The translations under genes were made by a program, and so were the position numbers. 64,000 nucleotides of DNA from Neoceratodus forsteri. Its lineage: Eukaryota > Chordata > Ceratodontiformes > Ceratodontidae. The stretch spans positions 848,912,501 to 848,976,500 of the forward strand of contig CM028129.1 of NCBI GenBank assembly GCA_016271365.2, written 5' to 3'. A model generated the notes under the pieces. The model had not been told where the DNA came from. It did no database searches and worked only from the letters and a program-made list of their open reading frames with translations. Positions 57,805 to 64,000 of the stretch are shown in pieces; within the stretch, counting starts at the first letter, position 1; every line of letters begins with the position of its first letter.

Positions 57805-57825
57805 GGTTTGTGAAACCAGCCCTCT
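57805..57825 (-). repeat. Harbinger right terminal inverted repeat and TCT duplication
   Basis: Reading inward on the minus strand from 57822: GGGCTGGTTTCACAAACC. TCT at 57823-57825 follows on the plus strand, equal to the TCT before the left end. Confidence 0.75.
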
Positions 57826-58309
57826 GAATCCTATTGGTAAAACTGTTCAATAGAAAGTGATTGTTTCTTCATTACTTTGATAAACTTATCAAACAAAATC
57901 ATTGGTTGATAAAAAAATGTAACTAACTTGATGTTTTTTAGAGTCTGCTTCAAACTCATGAAATTAAATAGCAAAGACCTGCATACCACAAAAAAAATCT
58001 TTAAGTCTAGTAACAAGTTAGGATACCGAGGGCATTTTCCAAGTGTTTACAGCTTTTTGAATAAAACTGGTAGACAATAGAAAAGAGATCCCTTAACCTT
58101 TCTTATTTAATGTAGTTTCATGGCTAATGTTACGTCTTCTGGTACGGTGGCATTCCACTCTAACTGCTTGGCTTCAAAGCCATTGCCCTTATCCCTGAAC
58201 AAGTAAAAATCAGGCATCCAGGCATGAGTGAGCCACAAGATAATGTTGGATGCCTCCGATGTCATGCATCAGTCCCAGTGTAGTGCTTGTCGCCTAACTC
58301 ACCTAGTAT
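57826..58309. other. No recognised feature
   Basis: AT-rich flank with no reading frame of interest. The last part (58120-58300) may be the upstream part of the L2 fragment, without a readable motif. Confidence 0.45.
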
Positions 58310-58540
58310 GGGGAGGGGTGGGTTCAAACAAGCCTTAAAATCCTTTTTATGGATTAAGGCCTATGGTGAAGCGACTGATTTTATTATTGTTTTATGAAGT
58401 TTGTTGTAATGTACTAATTATTTATTGTATTTTTATATTAATGTTTTATTACGCTGTGATTCCATAACTTGTACTGCACTTTGATTTTTTGAAAAGCGCA
58501 TTATAAATAAAGAATATTATTATTATTATTATTATTATGG
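58310..58540 (+). mobile_element. L2-type LINE 3' end
   Basis: Contains CTTGTACTGCACTTTGATTT, then AAAAGCGCATTATAAATAAA followed by an (ATT)n run at 58505-58538. The GCACTTTGA / AAAGCGCATTATAAATAAA stem and simple tail are typical of L2 3' ends. Confidence 0.82.
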
Positions 58541-58832
58541 CACCAGAGAGGTAAAAGGACACCTCAAGAAGGCTAGGGAAGACCTAAGCCAAAAATTATG
58601 CCTATATCAAATATTTGACACGTGCCATTGTTGGTGTACAGCTCATGGCTCTGGCAAAAAGAAGATCACATATATGGGTGAAAAAAAAATTATTTTTCCA
58701 CCTTTAGGTTTAAATGGCGATGAGTTCATTATGGGCTTGCCCTCGAACTTGTATACACCTATGAACCTATGCCCTTTGGGCCAGCCCTCCGGCACAGCAG
58801 TTGGATTTCTGCTTGAAATGTCGATGATCTGG
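58541..58832. other. No recognised feature
   Basis: Unlabelled sequence with a poly-A patch at 58681. It may belong to the repeat that follows. Confidence 0.4.
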
Positions 58833-59284
58833 GTTCGGGAATGGACCTGGGACTCAGAGGCCAGCCGGGGGGGAGAAGGATCGAGCATCCTAGGACTGCT
58901 CTCCTTCCCGGGGGGGGGGAGACTGTCTGCCATTTCCTGGACCCTGGCAGAGGCTGGAGTACTGCCTCAACCGGTGCCAATACTTATGGGGATGGGGAGG
59001 ATGCTGGTCATCATTACACATCCCCGCCTCTAGGGCTCCAGCATGCATGTAAAAGGTGGCCCCGGCATGATGCCCGGCTCTGTTGCCATCCCCACTGCCA
59101 CCATTGTCCACTGGGTGGTTCCCTCTCCCGTGGCCCTGACTCAGGGGCGTAAGCCAGGACTTGCCAATAGTGATCATTGGGGGGAGCCCTCCCAGTGACC
59201 CCACCCAGGGTGGTAAGCCTGGAAATGGGGGCAGCAGGCAGGGCTTTTGGCTGACCTCCAACTGGAGGATCGGGATCTGGACCA
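58833..59284. mobile_element. Unclassified repeat, second copy of the 21.36-kb sequence
   Basis: GGTTCGGGAATGGACC, then GGCCAGCCGGG, then GACTGCTCTCCTTCCCGGG match the series at 21358-21437 in the same order. It is G-rich here, with a run of nine or more G at 58910. Frames in it lack motifs. Confidence 0.5.
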
Positions 59285-59752
59285 AAAAAAAAATATAGAT
59301 GACCTTTCCTGTGGCTTACCAGTCTTGTTTCAAGTACTTGAACTACAGTTGAATAATGCTACAGCTGGCTGAAAATCCAGTCAAATGTTTAGAGACCTAA
59401 CAGAGCACACAGAATCACCAAGACTATGGAGAACAGGCATTTAATACCTAAAAGACAGTGTCAGGGAGGAGCTGAATAGCTCTACTTTATCACTGGAACC
59501 AAAGACCAAATTTAGGGCTTAAAAGTGTGACCTTTTATAGGCATAGGGAGAAAGGCAGTATACAGGAGCACTTTCAGTTAAGGGGGGAGAAAGTGTAAGT
59601 CTTATAAGTGTAAGTCTCCATGAGTGAAGGTGAGTTATGCCACTCATTTTAGTGCCAAGGACTGACATATGAAGAGGGACTTATAGCAGAAGTGGGACAG
59701 GTGCAGAAAACACTGAAGTACATCTAACTTCCCACTGAATTTGATACCAGCA

Positions 59753-59753
<1 letters not shown>
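59285..59753. other. Possible 5' UTR of the following CR1
   Basis: No frame or repeat recognised. Its place before a CR1 ORF1 makes a leader role plausible, but nothing in it proves this. Confidence 0.35.
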
Positions 59754-59754
<1 letters not shown>

Positions 59755-59814
<60 letters not shown>

Positions 59815-59815
59815 T
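59755..59815 (+). repeat. (TA)n(CA)n compound microsatellite
   Basis: About 21 TA units followed by about 9 CA units. Confidence 0.95.
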
Positions 59816-59829
59816 AGAGTTCATATAGA

Positions 59830-60760
59830 AAGATGGGTCAGTTGGTCAGCTGTAGTAGATGTAGCTTTGTTACCTTCAGGAAGAAATTCTGGGAGGATGG
59901 TGGGTGTCCAGTGTGTAAACCTCAGTGCAAACTTGACTGCCCTTAGGGCTGAAGTGGGATACCTGCGGAGCACCATAGTATGAAGTCCAGTGAGGACTGT
60001 AGTTCTATTCCCACAGCACGCACCTTGTACCTGCATAGGTAGATAGACTGCATTGAAGGGGTGGAATAGGAGAGTAGCACAAAAAAGGAGGCAACCCTAG
60101 GGTTAAACACACAGAATAGATCTGTGCCTTTTGTGTAATCTGTTCAAGAGAACTGCACCAGCAGTGATACAGCTGATATACACAGTAAAGAGGAAGCAGT
60201 GTCCAGTAAGGATGTAACAGAGGGAAGGGGATCAGGCAGTACAAGGAGTAACAAGAAGCATGTAATTTTAGTAGAGGACTCCAGAGTTAGAGGACAGGAG
60301 GTAGTATACCATTCTGGCTGTGTGGATGGAGCTGTTCTGTGCCTTAGAGGGAACAACTGCAGAAAAGGTCACATCTCAGCAAAGAGTATACTTAGTAGAA
60401 GAAGAAGCCAGGTGTTTTGTTTCATTTAGGTACCAATAATCTGCCAAATCACTAAATAGATAAGGTTAAATAAATGTTCAGGCAGTTAGGCATTAAGTTG
60501 ATGTCGAGGACCTATATGGTGGCCTTCTCTGAGGTGTTGCATGACATGTGCAGGACAGAGCAGATGAAGGAAAATTAGTGAGCTTAACATGTGATTAAAA
60601 GGTTGGTGTAAGGAGGAGGAGGAATGTCACGTTTTCTAGCGAGACACCCACTAAGAATGACCTGCATCTTAGGCAGTGTGGCACCAGCACATTGGGACAG
60701 AGGTCAGAAATGATAGCAAGTCACATTCTAAACTAAGTAAGAGGGAGTGTTGTGTGACAG
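59830..60760 (+). pseudogene. CR1 ORF1 remnant: zinc finger and SGNH esterase
   Basis: A finger-like stretch CSFVTFRKKFWEDGGCPVCK (59856-59915) precedes NLSANLTALRAEVGYL, a helix. Esterase block I is VILVEDSRVRGQE (60264-60300), where Gly-Asp-Ser has become Glu-Asp-Ser. Block III is FHLGTNNL near 60423 (TND to TNN), and block V, KNDLHLRQCGTSTLGQ near 60655-60700, keeps Asp and His. Many stops. It has the same plan as the other two CR1 ORF1 copies in the window. Confidence 0.72.
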
Positions 60761-60919
60761 AAGGTATGCTGGATCACACACAATCCTCATCACATATGGA
60801 TTCAAGAGACACAAGACATGTCAGACAGGGTCAATATATCAGTTAAAGGAAGCCATGTATCCACAATGTAAACACAAAGCAAGGAAAGATTAAGAATAGA
60901 TGGAAGGTTATGTACACAA

Positions 60920-63267
60920 AATGGATAAAGTGCAAGCTCTTAGGTTAACACATCATTTGGATGTCATTGCCATCACAGGCATGGCAAATCAAAACAACAG
61001 TTGGGAATTAAATGTTCCAGCTGCACTATCTCTATTGTAGGAGGGACAGATTGGGTGCCAATGGAGGAGGTGACTGTATATGTACATGTAAAGCATGGCA
61101 GAGGGTAGCAGAGAATAACTCAGTCACAGGGGTTGACTTCAATCCGGCTCCAGATGACAGACAGAAAAAGAAATATAAGCTCACAGTAATCTTTTTGCTG
61201 TCAAATCAGTGGTCAGACAGGGATGAGGAAACAGGCAAGGGAGTTATGATAGCAGCTAGCCAGGCAAGAACAGGATGGGAGGAATGCACTATTAGACCAT
61301 GTACCATCCAATCAGAATATTATCAGGAATACTCCTGACGAGGATGCTGTTGGTAGAACTAACGATAACTACATTAAGTTTGACATTGTTCTCAGGACTG
61401 AGCTACATAATTTAATAAGGTTGTCTCTAATTTTCAGAAGACAGATGAAAAAATTATTTTATTTTATTCTTTTGGTAACTTGGTAAGGCCCATTAGGCAC
61501 AAGTGCCTGTTTTCAGGGGTGACCCAGGAACACTGGGGTGTTTAAGTGACTTGTTCAGAGTCACTCAGTATGCAAGCAGAGTTTGTTGGAATCAAACCCA
61601 GATCTGCTGGATGTGCCAAGCTCATTCACAGCTCATTACTCTAGCCATTAATCTATACTACGGTACCAGCCCAAAATGAAAATAATCACAGATACTGTAC
61701 ACAGCTGGAAAAAAAACTGAAGGGGCCAACATTGTGGTCAACAATTGAAGGGGCAGTATTTAAAGCCACCCAGGCACGTATACAGTTTATGAATATGACA
61801 AAGAAACAGAAGAAGCTACCTTGGTTTAAAAGACAAATAACAGGGGCAGCAATGAACAAAGAAGCTTTTAGATTATATGAAAGTTACTGGAATAAGACAA
61901 ACAGGACTATGTACAAAGATAAACTAGGACGAGTAAGGACAACCTAAAGAGGGCAAAAGAAAACACAAAACTAAAGATAGCTGAAGGAGTCTCAGAAGAG
62001 ACAAAACCTTCCACTGGTACATAATGCAAATAAGATAGACAAAGGGAAACAGAGAAAAAGAAAAAAAAAAGATGGAATCTGCTTACACTGGTCAGAGAGG
62101 ATCCCATGAACTACTTGCAGAGTAATGGCCTCCAGGATAATAAGCAGCACAGATTTGTGGCATGGATGTCTTGTCAGACTAGCCTGATAATTTTCTTTGG
62201 TTGCGAGGGAACTGGATATGGGCCATGGTGTGGATTTGCTCCTCTTTTTCAGCCAGGTGTTTGACTCGGTACCTGACAGATGTTTGTTGAAGAAGATGAA
62301 GGATCTGGGTGAGGCTAAGGTCATAGTAAACTGGATAGGTAACTGGCTAAAGGGGAGGCAGCAGACAGTAGTGGTCAATGGAGTTAAATCAGAAGAAAAG
62401 TAGTTAACAAGTGAGATTCCACAGGGATCTGTTCTGGCTCCAGTCCTCTTCAACATGTTCATCAGTGACAGTAGTGAGGGGATCCAGGGTAGGCTGTGTC
62501 TCTTTTCAGATGACACTAAGCTCTGTGGAGAGGTGGATAGGGACAAGAGAATAAAGGAAATGCAGAGACTTGAAAAATCTGGAAGGGTGGTCAAGGGTTT
62601 GGCAATTGAAGTTCAAAGTCAAAAAGTGCAAGGTCATGCACGTAGGGAACAAGATCCCCAGGATGGTGTACTTGATGGGATGGGTAAGAGTCGGTACCAC
62701 GGCTGAGGGACAAGACCTTGGAGTTATTACCAGTGACTCCCTAAAGCAACTGAGCTAGTGCAACAAAACTTAAAACAAAGCAATAGGATGTTTGAATGTA
62801 GCAGGAAGGGTACTGATAGCAGAAAAAGGGTGGTAATACTTTTCCTGTATAGATCCTTGGTGAGGTCGCAGCTGGAGTACTTCATCCAGTTTTGGGGTAC
62901 TCACCTCAGGAAGCATAAGGATAGGCTCAAGACAGTGCAGCACAGGGTAACAGAAATGATTCAGGACCACTATGGCATGTCCTATGAGAAGCATCTCAAG
63001 GCATTAAACATATACTCACTGGAGACCAGAAGGGAGAGGGGAGATATGATAGAGACCTTCAAATTCCTAACAGGAATTAACAGGGTGAACTCTGAGAAAC
63101 TGTTTAACCTGAATACCAGCTCACAGTCACATGGTCATGAGTGGAAGCTAACAGAAGGGATGTTCAGGAGGGATGTGAGAAAATACTATTTTATAGGAAG
63201 GGTGGTGGAGCCATGGAACAGGCTTCCAGCCAAGGTGATGGATACAAAAACTGTTAATGTTTTTTAG
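60920..63267 (+). pseudogene. CR1 ORF2 remnant: endonuclease and reverse transcriptase
   Basis: Weak endonuclease traces (VIAITGMA near 60965, RRDRLGANGGG at 61033) are followed after the SINE by LPWFKRQITGAAMNKEAFRL. RT blocks are HRFVAWMSCQTSLI, QVFDSVPDRCLLKKMKDLGE, NGVKSEEK then a stop at 62401, IPQGSVLAPVLFNMFI, and CLFSDDTKLC (FADD as FSDD, both Asp kept). The last uninterrupted frame at 62758-63267 has LFLYRSLVRSQLEYFIQFWG, HRVTEMIQDHYG, YSLETRRERGDMIETF and VVEPWNRLPAKVMD, the CR1 C-terminus. Frames shift several times. Confidence 0.85.
61462..61676 (-). mobile_element. tRNA-derived SINE inside CR1, copy of the 32.1-kb subfamily
   Basis: Minus-strand reading: GGGCTGGTACCGTAGTATAG, B box GGGTTTGATTCCAAC, core CTGAACAAGTCACTTAA, tail TTACCAAGTTACCAAAAGA followed by AATAAAAT units. 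The flanks ATGAAAAAATT (61446) and ATGAAAATAAT (61676) look like a target duplication. Confidence 0.9.
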
Positions 63268-63452
63268 CATGGCTGGTGCATAATGAAGAGTACAGCAATT
63301 GTTCTGGGTGTTAGAATCAGGGAGGAGAATGGAGGGAGGTGGGGAGGGCAGGGACCCTGGAGGAATAGCAGGCCCCAGGGCTAAATAAGGAACTCAGGAA
63401 GACTGGATGGCCCTTTGATCTTTTTCTGATGTCATTGTCTATGTTTTTATGT

Positions 63453-64000
63453 TTCATTGTGGATGATACTAAAAAGGCAAACATATTAAATAACCACTTT
63501 GGTTCTGTGTTCACAATAGAAAATATTGGGCCACTACATGACAGGACGAATAGATTCTAGAGTAGTGGTTGTAAAAGGCTAGTAACAGATTGTATAACTA
63601 TGGAAAGAGGTCTGAACTATCTGCAAGAAATTTAATGGGGCCAAGTTCCCAGGGCCAGAAAGGCTGCACCCAAGGATACTAAAGGAGTTGGGCCAGGCAC
63701 TGACAGACCTCCTGCCTGACCTGTTTACTGAATTTCTGGCTACAGGAGATTTGCCTAGGATTGAAGGGTAGCAAATGTGGCCCCCTTTATAACAGTGAGG
63801 ATAGGAAAAACCCAGGTAACTACAGACCAGTGAGTTTGATATCGATAGTAGGGAAACTGCTGCTGGAATAAGTCATCAGGGAGAAGTTACTAGTCTTTAC
63901 GGAAGAAAATGGATTTAGAGACAGGAGTCAGAATAAGTTTCTAAAGAGAAAGTCATGTCAAATGAACTTGATTCTCTTCTTTAACCCAATAATGCAGATG
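63453..64000 (+). pseudogene. Second CR1, 5'-truncated, start of the RT part
   Basis: Immediately after the 3' end of the preceding CR1 comes KANILNNHFGSVFTIENIGP (63475-63530), then in another frame RLHPRILKELGQALTDLLPD (63664-63720) and FRDRSQNKFLKRKSCQMNLI near 63915, which are the RT entry blocks of CR1. The window ends inside it. Several frameshifts are present. Confidence 0.8.

Larger units (their letters stand above)
32839..57822. mobile_element. Large PIF/Harbinger DNA transposon with three genes and three nested LINEs
   Basis: The left end GGGCCAGATTCACAAAGC (32839) and the inverted right end GGGCTGGTTTCACAAACC (57822) match at 13 of the first 16 positions, and both are flanked by TCT, a 3-bp duplication of the size PIF/Harbinger elements make. 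Between them lie two Myb/SANT-like genes and a HARBI1-like transposase. L2 (33642-36557), a Jockey-group LINE (41618-46735) and CR1 (50866-55377) are later insertions; without them the unit is about 12.4 kb. Non-LINE parts share a CA/TG-rich base style, supporting one origin. An alternative is two Harbingers whose inner ends were lost; I found no inner copy of the terminal sequence. Confidence 0.68.
59820..63452 (+). mobile_element. CR1 LINE with internal SINE and RT deletion
   Basis: Carries ORF1 remnants (59830-60760), endonuclease and RT remnants (60900-63267) and a 3' end TGTCTATGTTTTTATG at 63436-63452. A SINE at 61462-61676 splits it. Within ORF2, sequence jumps near 62085 from the region before the RT (GVSEETKPST) to the RT block HRFVAWMSCQTSL, so roughly 100-150 codons of the RT start are missing. 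Confidence 0.8.

Overview
This window reads as a stretch of a large, repeat-rich vertebrate genome, most likely a non-mammalian tetrapod such as an amphibian (possibly a lungfish or reptile). I see no host protein gene, rRNA or genuine tRNA gene. Almost everything recognisable is a transposable element: CR1, L2, L1-like and another Jockey-group LINE, tRNA-derived SINEs, hAT and PIF/Harbinger DNA transposons, MITE-like foldbacks, minisatellites and microsatellites. Every coding region carries frameshifts or stop codons, so this is old, decayed sequence. The species call is inference from family composition only.

Layout. 1-5.4 kb: L1-like ORF1 (minus), a LINE 3' tail ending in an (AAAT)n run, and a 5'-truncated CR1 (minus). 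5.4-8.6 kb: a hAT-like end, a near-perfect hairpin, a MIR/CORE-type SINE and a MITE with two hairpins. 8.6-16.5 kb: a C/T-rich repeat with similar segments at each end, split by a near full-length CR1 (minus). 16.8-22.1 kb: a SINE, a decayed hAT transposase (plus) and interrupted satellites. 22.1-31.7 kb: a probable hAT element with a BED zinc-finger gene (plus) converging on a hAT transposase (minus), plus a 520-bp foldback and two minisatellites. 31.9-32.3 kb: two SINEs.

32.8-57.8 kb: the most interesting unit. Matching inverted ends (GGGC..TTCACAAA) flanked on both sides by TCT enclose three Harbinger-type genes: a Myb/SANT-like gene (A, plus), a second, different Myb/SANT-like gene (B, minus) and a HARBI1-like DDE transposase (minus). 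Three LINEs lie inside: an L2 with a 14-bp target duplication, a Jockey-group LINE with a 2A-like NPGP motif and five 107-bp repeats at its 5' end, and a full-length CR1. Removing them leaves a Harbinger of about 12.4 kb, large for the family.

57.8-64 kb: an L2 3' end, an unclassified repeat also found at 21.4 kb, a CR1 interrupted by a SINE, and directly after it the start of a further CR1 fragment. The elements are linked by nesting and not by a pathway: LINEs supply the machinery that SINEs borrow (shared 3' tails are visible), while the Harbinger and hAT units each pair a transposase with separate DNA-binding proteins.
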